Position numbers and translations under genes: made by a program
Source of the DNA: Hexactinellida sp. DTS-2022
Taxonomy: Eukaryota; Porifera; Hexactinellida
Direction of reading: 5' to 3'
Length of the DNA stretch: 64,000 bases
Assembly (NCBI GenBank): GCA_028753945.1
Contig: JAPNXP010000001.1
Location: forward strand, 10,902,501-10,966,500
Notes under the pieces: generated by a model
Databases searched by the model: none
Seen by the model: only the letters and a program-made list of their open reading frames with translations
What the model was told of the DNA's origin: nothing
Shown: piece by piece, positions 1 through 10,937 of the stretch
Numbering within the stretch: position 1 is the stretch's first letter
How the letters are laid out: each line of letters starts with the position of its first letter

Positions 1-846
1 ATATTTAGGACAGACTCTCTCTTTGCAGGAGCAATAGCCTCAGGCAAAGGAGTCATTGTCAATTGGGAACTTGGGAATGTTTCATTCAATAGAGAACATA
101 TTTCATCTATGTCTTCTATGGGCTCAATATGAGAAGAGGATTTAAAAACTTCCCTATAGACTACATTTCTAATCCAAACTTCCCCAGATTTTGATTTGTC
201 AGTTCCACATACCATTATTTTTAGTCCCAATGGATTTTTAACTCTACTCAATGCAACATAGAGTTGGCCATGACTAAAAATGGCTTCAGGGGATGGCAGA
301 TATAGACCAACGGTATCCAAACTCTGACCTTGCCCTTTGTTAATTGTGATACAATAGGCTAAGCGGATTGGAAACTGCCTCCTTCTGAGAATAAATGGAA
401 GTTCAGACTCAGAAGAAGTCAATATAATTCGTAGTATAAACACTCGCTTATGCTTGTTTGTACCAGTTGCGATCTCCGCGTCAATTACTCGGTTTGAGAA
501 TGCTCTAATAATCAACCGAGTACCATTACAAAGACCCTCATCGGGATCAAGGTTACGCAATAGAATTACAGTCGCAAACAATTTCAAGAATAGCCGATGA
601 GGGGGCATACCGTTAGGAGTGATGGAATTTAAAAACTCATTTGGAAAATTTACTGCAGCAGAACCTTCTACAGAATCTGCGCTCAACAGAGTTATACCAT
701 CACCAGGAAGCTGATGAATTACGTAATCGTTTATTAAATCAGCTGTATCATTTTTAGGACACAGAATAATTTTTTGACTTACATAATCACGATCAGCATA
801 ATTTACATTTATATCACCATAGACTGAAGTAACCAAGTCTGTAATG

Positions 847-1156
847 CAGTGGTTCTTAACCGGGGGGAAATTTCGGGAATATAAGGGGGAAATCAATTTC
901 GACAAAATTAATAATAATATTAAAACTTAAATAAAATAATACAAACCATATATTTTATCTACATAGGTCATAACAAAAGTACTGATCACCAATCATATTG
1001 ATGTTGTGAACTATTGTTTGCTAAATTTTCAACCAGCAGAAAGCTAATAAATTGTATGTTTGAGGCTACTTTTTTCCTTATACAAATGATGGTGGAAATC
1101 GGGTAGAGTGAACAGGCCAAAAGGGGAAATGAAATTAAAAAGGTTAAGAACCCCTG
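847..1156. mobile_element. hAT-type MITE inserted in the Helitron helicase
   Basis: The terminal inverted repeats are CAGTGGTTCTTAACC on the left and GGTTAAGAACCCCTG on the right. They are flanked by a perfect 8-bp target duplication, CTGTAATG, at 839-846 and 1157-1164. An 8-bp duplication and CAG..CTG ends are hAT hallmarks. The Helitron frame breaks off at one side and resumes at the other, so this insertion is younger than the Helitron copy. It carries no coding region. Confidence 0.92.
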
Positions 1157-4100
1157 CTGTAATGGAATCACCTGGTACTACAAATTTGTTATCTATGTGA
1201 ATCATTTGATTGTCATCCTCAGGTTCAGTGCCTTCTCCCACTCTTAATAAAAAGTTGGAAAATTTACTGACCTCGAGGGCATCTTGTGACAATAATGTTT
1301 GGAGACGCATATTTATAGTTAGCTTCATTACTTTAACATAACGCCAGAGATATGACCTGTTCAGACAGGAAGAGACCACTTCGGCTCTCGGCCCATGCTT
1401 AACCACAGGGGGTATCTGACGGAAGTCGCCTCCAAAAACCATTACTTTGCCACCAAAGGGGAGATCACAGGAACAAATATCCCTCAAACTGCGATCAACA
1501 CACTCAGCTACATGCTTATTTGACATGCACGCTTCATCCCATACCAAAAGTTTTGTACGCTTAATTAGCTGTGCCAAAGCACTCTGTTTCGAAATGTTAC
1601 ATACAGATAACTCATTGATATCAATGGGAACTTTCAACCTAGAGTGGACAGTCCGCCCTCCTGCGAGGAGGAGAGCGGCTATGCCACTGCTAGCTAACCC
1701 AAGGGCAATTTGACTCTTCGAGCGAACTTGAGCCAAAAGTATATTATAAAGGAATGTCTTCCCTGTGCCCCCGGGACCATCTACAAAGAATATTTTGGGA
1801 TACTGCTCAGAATCATTTACCGCTGCTATTATAGAGGTAAATACACTAAGCTGATCAGAATTAAGAGAAGGAACATCATGAACAACTATTGCTAGCTGCT
1901 CATCAACGTTATAATCTAATTCTCTCTGAATAATAAGAGCCTCCTCGTATGGACTTCTGGTATGAATGGGTATTGGCATCCCTGGGAAATCTGCTAGAGA
2001 TTTACCCTGGTTTTGCAAATGCTTATCAATATCCACTAATACAGCATTAAGTATGTGCTCATCGACCTCGATATCGGGCACAGATTTTCTAGCACGATGC
2101 AGAAAGTCATCAGAAAAAGCAAATTTATACTTTTCCCAAAGTGCCGCAGGATTACATGGTTCGTTATAGAGTAGTATGGTAACGAATAGATGACGTAACT
2201 GTGGAGGCATATGCCACGAAGCAGCCATATCCAAACACATATCATATTCGCTATCATCTTCCAGCAATCCGCGGTGGCATGCGGCCTCCTTGAAGGTACC
2301 ACAGACAGTTCCGTCAGGAAGAGTAGGAATAGCCTCAAAGCTGGTACAGCCAGTGACGTGATTCAACAGAATTCTCAAGTAGAACCGCTCTCCCTCAGTT
2401 GGATGAGCAGAAAACACTCGACCAACCATCTTACCGTGCCCCTTAACTCGCGGCTTCCATTCTCGCTTAGTTTTATCCCATACAAAATATTCAGGAAAAT
2501 CTAAGTAAGAGATTGCCCGAGCAGATGGAAATTTTTGGTTAGCTAGAAACCATCCTGTTAAAGTGGAATGTTTTTCTACACTTAACACATCCTCAATATC
2601 AGCGTCATCTCGAAAAACGACAGATTGCTGATTTTCAAGATGAAGAGCTAACCTCATCACATGTGGCAGATTAGCATGGAGATCGTAAGAAAATATTCTA
2701 TAGCAAGCCTCGCATGCAGATATATACCGAGCTTCCACATAATTCGATACTTCGTCTACCTTCCGAGGTTTATCAGTGTGATCACCCGACTGGAACTCGA
2801 TAATGGCTCGATCATGGCCTTTATAGACATACTTATAGAGGTACTTAACTGCTCTAACTGTGCTACAAATTTCAACGTTAATGTGAGCATTATACTTTAA
2901 CAAAAGGTATGGGTTATATGGTACAACCCAGCGATTGTCAAGCTTCATACCTGCTACCTCTACAGTACGGGAGTTATCTCTGCGCCGATACAATGGGTAA
3001 CCATCCTTAGTGGTGGTTATAACGTCAGAGAATTTCTTTGGGTATTGTTTAGCACATGAACCATTGCGCATACAAACAGCAGCCTTCTTTGCAGTACCAC
3101 ATGGACCATGTAACATACAGCGCTTCACAATCTGATGCAATCTCGGATTGAGATCAGGATCAGGAAGTTCAGCACATACAATCTTATCGTAATCAGAAGG
3201 GTCACGTGGTTTGCAATCATCAGCTAAGATCACCAATATATGAGCATGCGGAAGACCACGCTTCTGAAATTCAATTGTGTAGACGTGTGCAATGGGTTTA
3301 CCAAGAACATGTTTCTTAAGAATGTCATCTAGTAATTCCCTTAGCTTTTGTTTAAAAACACGAACAATTAAATCGGGACGATCAGTAGCCTTCTGGTTAG
3401 GCAAAAGACTACTCGTTATTTCGTCCCAAAGCGGATTACATGTAAATGTAATGAATAAATCTGGCTTACCAAATTTCCGCACTATTGTCATTGCGTCTTG
3501 ATAAAGTTGGAACATTTGCCTCGGAGAGTTGGTATAGCTCGAAGGTAGAATAATATTCCGTCCCAACTCAGTCGCATTGGTGTCTCCTTTGGCACAGCAT
3601 CAGCCAATCCACTATACAGATCCACTCGGATCTTCTGCTGATTGGTCTTAATGTAGTTGAGCCGCTGCTGCCCCATCTTAGCGTACATATCAACGATGTA
3701 CTGGTGGAACAGCCTTCCCGAGAGGTGCAGGTGGTTAAGCCCGCTCCTGAGCATCAGGCGATAGCTATAGAACTCCAGTGCAGTAACATCGCGTCTACCT
3801 CTGCTATGAGGGATACCAAGGTGCCAGCCATCATTTCCTAGGGGAAATAGTAAGACATAATGCAGCGAGTCATACGCACAGTGTGTTTCTGTGATCCTTT
3901 TGAGACCACCACTGTGGGCATGCAACACAATATCCCTGTTTGCAACTCCCTCAGAGTAACCTCCACCAGGGAACAGCACTGCAATTTCAGGAGCAGAAGG
4001 AGCATTGTATCGGCGTGGATCTGGGCAACCATCAGCTCTGATGATCAGCCTGATGTCCACTCCTCCTTGTGCTCGCATTTGATCAACTGCGTGCTTGAAG

Positions 4101-4740
4101 TGTGAGACATAGGGGTTAACCTCATGTAGCATTTGCTGCAAGGCCTTTAACTCAGGAAGTTTGGCCTCGCCTAGATGTCTCTGACGGTTTTCCACTTCAG
4201 CCTCTGCAGTACCGTCGTGTATGTAAATCTGGGCAAAAACTGGTGCCTCATCACTATTTGGAAGCAAACTTCCAATGTAATGGTGCACAACGCCCTGAAT
4301 ACGGAAGGTATATACACCACGTCTAGCATTAGCAAGCTCTTTGTCGATATTTGCTCCGAGGGAGCAAAACGCAAGGCTTGAGTTGTATGCTCGTATGTGG
4401 CTCCTGAAGTACTTGCCTCTGCTATCAGCAGCTGTGAGCAGATGGTCTAACAACTCAGGAAGTTTATCTAAGGAGGGAAGAACAACCTTGCCCTCTCCGC
4501 AACAGAGGGAAAACTTTGCACATGCTTTTGTACTTGTGGAAAGCTTTTCACTCTCCCAAAACTTAGCATCACAAATTGAACAATTATAGGACATACTACC
4601 TAATGAATGTTCATCAACCAAACCATCACTAACCTCAGAAGAGATTTGTGATCTGGCTAAATTGAGGTACCTCTTAGATTGGAGAGTCTTACTCGTCTCA
4701 TACAACAGAGTTCGGGACTTCAAACGAACAATTCGCTCAT

Positions 4741-5150
4741 TTTCAGACTCACTTTGTCTGAGGGTCTCCTGGTGTATGCGCTGGTACTCCAGGCGATCAG
4801 CTGACTGAGCCTCAGACTCACTTTGTCTGAGGGTCTCCTGGTGTATGCGCTGGTACTCCAGGCGATCAGCTGACTGAGCCTCAGACTCACTTTGTCTGAG
4901 GGTCTCCTGGTGTATGCGCTTGTACTCCAGGCGATCAGCTGACTGAGCCTCAGACTCACTTTGTCTGAGGGTCTCCTGGTTATACGCTGGTATTCCGGGC
5001 GATCAGCTGATTGAGCCTCAGACTCACTTTGTCTGAGGGTCTCCTGGTGTTTTCGCTTGTACTCCAAGCGCTCAGCTGATTCAGCCTCAGACTCGTTTTG
5101 TCTGAGGGCCTCCTGGTGTTTTCGCTTGCACTCTAAGCGCATAGCAGTCT
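4741..5150 (-). repeat. 69-bp tandem repeat coding the Helitron N-terminus
   Basis: About six units spaced 69 bp apart, with anchors at 4751, 4820, 4889, 4958, 5026 and 5095. Each codes a 23-residue charged unit around RLEYxRxHQETLRQSESEA. The 68-bp spacing between 4958 and 5026 exposes the one-base deletion that throws the frame. Charged arginine/glutamate-rich N-termini are common in Helitron proteins; near-identical repetition suggests recent unit turnover. Confidence 0.85.
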
Positions 5151-5519
5151 CTGCGTCAGACTGCGCCAGTCTCCGAGATGTTTGTCGCTCTCGTTGCTTC
5201 TCAAGACGGAGAGCTCTTTCGCCAGGAATCTCATTCTAACGCATTGAGCGCTTTCTCTCAGCTTCCGTCTTGAACGGTTTAGTATTAGGAAAATTATTAT
5301 CCGACATTCTTGAACAAAATTCAGTTTTAGCTCTAGACAGCTACTATACAGCTATTTATATTAAGCTCTCTGCATACTTAATTAGTTAATTCTCATTGGT
5401 TAATAATTAATGCATGTTATAAAATTAACTAATTAAATTAATAGTTAGAAGTAGAAAATTCTCATTGGTTAACTACACTATTTTACATTCTAATTAATCG
5501 AATTATCTATAGTATCATA

Positions 5520-5697
5520 CAGGGTTGGGTTCAATTATATTGTTAATTAATTCTATTGCAATTAATAAGTTTTTGACATAATTGTAATTGTAATTGTGAT
5601 TTAAAAACACAAATCCCTATAATTGTAATTGTAATTGTAGTTGAAATTATAAGGATAGCGTAATTGTAATTGAAAATTATAATTGATCCCAACCTTG
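5520..5697. mobile_element. hAT-type MITE of the CAGGGTTGGG family
   Basis: Ends CAGGGTTGGGTTCAATTAT and ATAATTGATCCCAACCTTG are flanked by a perfect 8-bp duplication GTATCATA at 5512-5519 and 5698-5705. The inside is mostly AATTGT/TAATTG low-complexity sequence. A related, more complex copy lies at 16297-16916. Confidence 0.88.
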
Positions 5698-5715
5698 GTA
5701 TCATATCTCATATTA

Positions 5716-6925
5716 TCTTTTTAGAAATTTTTAAATGCGAAATTCGAAATCAGCATACTTGTTTACCTATAATACCCGTTGAAAGCTAACTTCTAGGTTG
5801 ATTTTGAATTTTCATTAATTTGTTTACCTATTTTGTGTAAACAACAACAACAAATATTCATATGAGAAATTTATAAACGCGAAATTCGAAATCAGCATAC
5901 AGTACTTGTTTACCTATAAAACCCGTTGAAAGCTAACTTCTAGGTTGATTTTGAATTTTCATTAATTTGTTTACCTATTTTGTGTAAACAACAACAACAA
6001 ATATTAATATGATAAATTTATAAACGCGAAATTCGTGTTCGGCATACTTGTTTACCTATAAAACCCGTTTAAAGCTAACTTCTAGGTTGATTTTGAATTT
6101 TCATTAATTTGTTTACCTATTTTGTGTCAACAACAACAACAAATATTCATATTATAAATTTGTAAATGCGAAATTCGAAATCAGCATACTTGTTTACCTT
6201 TAATACCCGTTGGAAGCTAACTTCTAGGTTGATTTTGAATTTTCATTAATTTGTTTACCTATTTTGTGTCAACAACAACAACAAATATTCATATTATAAA
6301 TTTGTAAATGCGAAATTCGAAACCAGCATACTTGTTTACCTTTAATACCCGTTTAAAGCTAACTTCTAGGTTGATTTTGAATTTTCATTAATTTGTTTAC
6401 CTATTTTATGTAAACAACAAGAACAAATATTCATATGAGAAATTTATAAACGCGAAATTCGAAATCAGCATACTTGTTTACCTATAAAACCCGTTTAAAG
6501 CTAACTTCTAGGTTGATTTTGAATTTTCACTAATTTGTTTACCTATTTTATGTAAACAACAACAACAAATATTCATATGAGAAATTTATAAACGCGAAAT
6601 TCGAAATCAGCATACTTGTTTACCTATAATACCCGTTGAAAGCTAACTTCTAGGTTGATTTTGAATTTTCATTAATTTGTTTACCTATTTTGTTTAAACA
6701 ACAACAACAAATATTCATATGAGAAATTTATAAACGCGAAATTCGAAATCAGCATACAGTACTTGTTTACCTATAAAACCCGTTTAAAGCTAACTTCTAG
6801 GTTGGTTTTGAATTTTCATTAATTTGTTTACCTATTTTGTGTCAACAACAACAACAAATATTCATATTATAAATTTGTAAATGCGAAATTCGTGTTCAGC
6901 ATACTTGTTTACCTATTATAACATT
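5716..6925. repeat. 142-bp satellite array, about 8.5 units
   Basis: The anchor GCGAAATTCG starts at 5737, 5879, 6026, 6168, 6310, 6452, 6594, 6736 and 6883, giving a 142-bp spacing except where a 5-bp AGTAC insertion makes 147. Each unit holds an AACAACAACAACAAAT run. The insertion-bearing units at 5879 and 6736 are each followed by a unit with the variant CGTGTTC, so a six-unit block appears to repeat (857 bp). Diverged single monomers lie at about 12783-12895 and, inverted, at about 17215-17320. No coding content is seen. Confidence 0.92.
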
Positions 6926-6987
6926 TGAAAGTTAGTTTATATCCCAATATTAATTGCGGTTTCTTATCCCCCATCACTTTAAGATAA

Positions 6988-7030
6988 TCCGGACAAACAC
7001 ACACACAAACACACAAACACACAAACAACA
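6988..7030. repeat. CA-rich simple repeat
   Basis: A run of ACACACAC/AAACACAC sequence follows the satellite array. Confidence 0.8.
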
Positions 7031-8995
7031 ATCGAGATTTAATAATATAGATATTCAAATATTCGTTCGTTTTGGCGACTAAGTATTTTAAAGGTTGTTA
7101 CTAAAACCCGGGACGGGCGGGATAGCGGCGGGACATCCCGTTAAATGACTAAACCACGGGATATGGCTTTTGCTTCCTAAATAGTCCCACGTTTCATGGA
7201 AATTTAATTGTGCGAGTAGAAATGTCATTATAATGTTATTTGCAAAGTACGTATTAATAAATCAATTGTTATAGTAGGACAGATTAGCAAGTGGATGTGG
7301 ACATTCCGGACCAATGCACCAAACTTTAACCCCTCTAATTAACGGAAATTCCATGCTGATTCCGAATATCTTATTTTTTAAACGAATCAAATATCATTTG
7401 AAAAGTTATATTACATTTAGTGGTTAATGATAACTTGATAAGATATTAAAGGTAAAAGACGAGAGTTGTGTGAAAAACTGAAAATATTGCTAAAATATTG
7501 CTTCTCACAATTGAACATACTACATAGGTCTGTGCATTTCCAACGCGCTTTTCAGCACGCGCATCTACTTCCACATTCTATTTTACTCTTGCAGCTGCAT
7601 TACTAGTTCACTGCAGTGTTCCATACAGGAACCTATGATTGGTTATCATCATCAAGAGTCCAGCCCCCGACCTTCTCTAGTAGGTACGTATTGTTCAATC
7701 TGCTCACTGGTGCACCATACTTCAGACTGATATTCAACTCGTTTTGAGTGCTATGTTGTTAACTTGGCAAAACATTTCTTTTCTTGGTTGATCCACATTA
7801 TACAGATTACAGCCCTAATTATAAAGGATAACAGTGAAGCTTTCCAGCAAGTGAAAATACTGAGCATCGAACTCTACTTTTTATAAGGATTGAGTGCATT
7901 GTAGGCAAAGACAATTAGTTTGTCACGTCATGATAATTTTAGGTCCCTTGCCTCCTATGATGACTTCTTGCCTTACCCAAAAAATGCAGACGTAGTATTA
8001 TATCCAGTATAACTTGCCAACAAGAAACACGACTAGATCTGTGTCAACTGTGCACACTAGACATTTAGTACAGCTATTCTTAGAGGCAGTGACAGGGGCG
8101 TATCTAGGATTTGGTTGAGGGGGGAGGGTTCAGAGCATACGAGAATGATTTTATTGATCTTGTTTAGTTTGTAAATTATGATAACAATAATATACGTTTA
8201 ATAACATAACATTCTGTAAATTAGATTCCGAGAGCCGCTCGCTTATTCAGGAAAATCGATTTACTAACAAAACAATATTTCCACCTTGAAAACTTCTGCT
8301 TGTGTTCGCGGTTTCTTTCTGTGACCTCGAAATCTCTCTGATCTCATCTCGGATTGCTTTAAAATCTTTAAAGCTACAACTCCGGAACATCTGAGGACCT
8401 ATTGGCCAGAATCAGTAGCAGATGACAAACAAGCTGCGCAATCATGTTGCTTTTGTTCTTCTAGAACTAGTGGGGCAGGAGATCTGTCGAGATCGCTTAG
8501 TGGGTGAGTAAATCTGTGATCACCTAGTGAGGTAGGACCTGGTTCCAAGAGCTTGAGATCTTGTTCATTAGGCTTATGACTGCAAGCAGTCTCGTCTTCC
8601 CCTATTTGTTGATGAACATTAGAAACATTGAAACAACAACAACAACAACTTGTAAGGATGAGACGAGACATTAGAATATTCTTCAATACAAACTTTGAGG
8701 TGGTGTGTAGGAAAATGTTCATAGATAGAGTTCTGACAGAATATGTAGTGATAACTATAAAATATACGTATTGAATTAGATTGAGAAGTTAGAACTACGA
8801 GCCTTTCGGTCTCGGTCGCTTCGCGACCTTTGTTTGTTCGTGTTAGACACTACACAACACAATTAACGGCAGCTTCGCGGCCTTACCCTCCTCAAAGATT
8901 ACTCATAGTTAAACCTGTGACCCACCTGCGACTAAAGACACCCACCTGGGACTTTAGTCGGAAAAAATACTCCATACAAGTGTGTTATATGGCGA
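7031..8995. other. AT-rich intergenic DNA, no supported gene
   Basis: I see no convincing gene. A GC-rich patch at about 7108-7165 and the GGGGCGTATCTAG segment at about 8096 look like fragments of miniature elements; the latter resembles the GGGCGTAG-ended hAT family at 41152-41294. An open frame on the minus strand at 8399-8722 has no recognisable domain and ends in cysteine codons made by an AAC run. Confidence 0.5.
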
Positions 8996-9071
8996 ACAGT
9001 CCGTGTAGCGAAGTGTCCAGTAGCGAACTGTCCGTAGCGAAGTGTCCGTGTAGCGAACTGTCCGTATTCCC
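8996..9071. repeat. Short minisatellite, GTCCGTGTAGCGAA units
   Basis: Four to five imperfect units of about 15 to 18 bp (GTCC-GT/AG-TAGCGAA-CT/GT) follow one another, alternating AAGT and AACT endings. Confidence 0.75.
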
Positions 9072-9138
9072 TATACTAAGTAGTATAACTTAGTATAAAT
9101 ACTAGTAAACTAAATGCAAATTATAAAAAAATAAAAAT

Positions 9139-9737
9139 TTAAAATTTCTTGCCACTTCTCGTACGTTTCGGGGAAATATCTGAACGAACTTCTGTCGCGG
9201 AACTCGAAACAGATTCCATCAAAAATGAAACCTGTGAATTCAAAGATTCTATTTCCTTATCCCTACTCCTAATGGCCTCCTCTACATCCTTAGAACGCTG
9301 CTTCCAAATGATGGAAAACTGTTGTTGTTCTTCATTAACTTTTCTCTGAGATATCGTTACCTCCTCTTGCAAACTGGCTGTCTCCCTCTGCGAATGCATG
9401 ATTGCTTTCATCTCATTACGAATCGCCCGTAAGTCCTCGAAACTGCTGTCCCTAGACAGTTGAGGTAATACTGCAACATCGCAAGGAGATTGTGAAACTT
9501 CCAATAAAGGAAGTGAAGTGGTGCCGACAGACACGTTTCTGCCTGACTGACGGAAGATATGCGACGATCGCCACCAGAAGACCCTCCGCGATCGCCACCA
9601 GGTGAGCCTGGATCGTTTACTAGATCAGGCACGTCAACTCGGGGAACTTCATCCCGGAGAACATGCTGCTCAACTCGGGGAACCTGATCCTGTCCGCGAT
9701 TTCGAGGAATACAGCAAAGGAGTTGTCGCGCGCACTC
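9139..9737 (-). pseudogene. Relic coding segment with a coiled coil, family unknown
   Basis: I do not recognise this gene. Two overlapping minus-strand frames join if one frameshift near 9550 is allowed. The first part is rich in VPRVEQ/VPRVDV and a GG-D-R-rich linker. The second runs from about 9534 to the stop at 9139 and codes about 130 residues, with a long heptad-like stretch (LRAIRNEMKAIM to EIESLNSQVSFLMESV) and a basic tail PKRTRSGKKF. Codon use is more GC-balanced than the flanks, which favours real coding history. It may be a transposon accessory or gag-like protein or a host exon; nothing in the sequence decides which. Confidence 0.45.
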
Positions 9738-9760
9738 ACCATTTTCCTGAATACTACTTG

Positions 9761-10504
9761 AGAGATTCGATTCACAGTGAACATAAAAAGGAAAAACTAA
9801 CTAAGCCCCTCGACTTGAAAGCTAATTAGATAGAATTTTTAATATATTGTAACAAATTTAATCACGTGTGTAATCTACAAATGATCATGTAGTGTACAAT
9901 ATACTTAATTATCTTATCAATAAAATATTGTATCTATATTCTTCGAATCTTCCTAAGTTTGGATCTTTAGTTGATTGAGTAAGAAGGGAGCCCGTTAGTA
10001 AATTCTGTTTAATGCCATTCATTCATTTTGTATTGATAATAAATAATACTATTAGTTATTTATTTTAGCAATGTTATCCACGGTTGAGTTGAACTAAGGC
10101 AACAAATTCCTTATTTGATTTAATTTGTTTTAATTCATTAAATAGAAGCCAGCTGGAATTTATATGTTAAATCAATATAATTATCGCAAGTTGAAACAAT
10201 AGAGTAGGATTTAACAAGTTAAATCAATATATTTATCGCAAGTTGAAACAATAGAGTAAGATTTATCAAGTTAAATCAATATAATTATTACAAGTTGAAA
10301 CATTCGAATTAGATTTAACAGTTTTATTGAAATTGAAGTGTGAGTAAACAAAGGAAATCTGCAACTCAATTGTGGCACAATCTAAGCCCAATTTGAAAAT
10401 TCGTGCACTGTGAAAAGGTGTAGAATTTAATTTTCTATCCAAATATGTAAATTTTATGAACCTCACTATTTATTATTTTATGTTATCAAGTATAATTAGT
10501 TTAA
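9761..10504. other. AT-rich DNA with a dispersed-repeat copy
   Basis: No gene is seen. From about 10080 to 10470 the sequence contains AAGTTGAAACAAT-AG-TAGGATTTAACA segments that recur in direct and inverted form at 11160-11310 and 12170-12330, so it belongs to the same repeat family as the long inverted-repeat structure to its right. Confidence 0.55.
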
Positions 10505-10654
10505 GAGAATACTTATCCACCGATCATCGGCGTTTGTATTAAAAACCTCGCTACTTTCTACCGATGATGTTTTTTATAAACATAAAAAAACAATCGGTAG
10601 AAAGTAGCGAGGTTTTTTAATACAAACGCCAATGATCGGTGGATAAGTATTCCC
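10505..10654. mobile_element. Foldback MITE with a 9-bp duplication, Mutator-type
   Basis: Two nearly perfect arms of about 62 bp, starting GAGAATACTTATCCACCGAT and ending in its near-complement GGATAAGTATTCCC, surround a short AT-rich loop. The flanks are a perfect 9-bp direct repeat TTAGTTTAA at 10496-10504 and 10655-10663. A 9-bp duplication is typical of the Mutator superfamily. Noncoding. Confidence 0.88.
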
Positions 10655-10807
10655 TTAGTTTAAATAGGTGTTAAATTATTTGATCAAAAATCGTAACCCC
10701 AGGTGCAAATTAGACGGTCACTTCGCAACTACATGCCAAATTTCAGCCCTTAATGTATACAGTTGTGGCCAGGGCACTGCTACGGAGAAATAATAAAAAT
10801 AATAAAA

Positions 10808-10937
10808 ATAATAAAATCCAAAATTGCAGCCTGTGCCGACGCATGTTACTTTGGTGGCACTATATTTTGTTGGTTGTTTATTGATACTGCCTCCAAAGGA
10901 ACATGCTGTCGGCACAGGCTGCAATTTTGGATTTTTA
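10808..10937. mobile_element. Foldback MITE, TCCAAAATTGCAGCCTGTGCCGA family, copy 1
   Basis: The left arm ATCCAAAATTGCAGCCTGTG is mirrored by the right arm ending CACAGGCTGCAATTTTGGAT, and the arms continue through CATGTTCCTTTGGAGGCA-like sequence. A second copy with the same arms lies at 11984-12107. No target duplication is clear. Noncoding. Confidence 0.75.

Larger units (their letters stand above)
1..5307 (-). pseudogene. Autonomous Helitron Rep/helicase gene, decayed, runs off the left edge
   Basis: This is a rolling-circle transposon replicase, in which an HUH nuclease is fused to a Pif1-like helicase. Read right to left, a likely original start lies at 5307-5305. A repetitive charged N-terminus follows, then a Cys-rich Helitron N-domain with CSICDAKF near 4590. 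Next come the HUH motif in RGLPHAHILV (about 3250), the tyrosine region YLYKYVYKG (about 2830), the Walker A GPGGTGKT (about 1770), and late helicase motifs such as TINKGQGQSLDTVG (about 330) and LYVALSRVK (about 260). Lesions seen are a TAG stop at 5238-5236, a one-base loss near 4980 inside the 69-bp repeats, a frameshift near 3590, and a hAT-type insertion at 847-1156. The frame is otherwise open to base 1, so the 3' end with the expected CTRR terminus lies outside the window. I could not fix the 5' TC terminus. Confidence 0.93.

Noticed and set aside
5716-6925. CRISPR-like array of regular repeats
   Set aside because: The units are contiguous 142-bp copies without unique spacers and the genome is eukaryotic, so this is a satellite.
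8399-8722. 107-residue minus-strand open frame
   Set aside because: No domain is visible, it has a cysteine run from an AAC simple repeat, and no splice or coding signal supports it.
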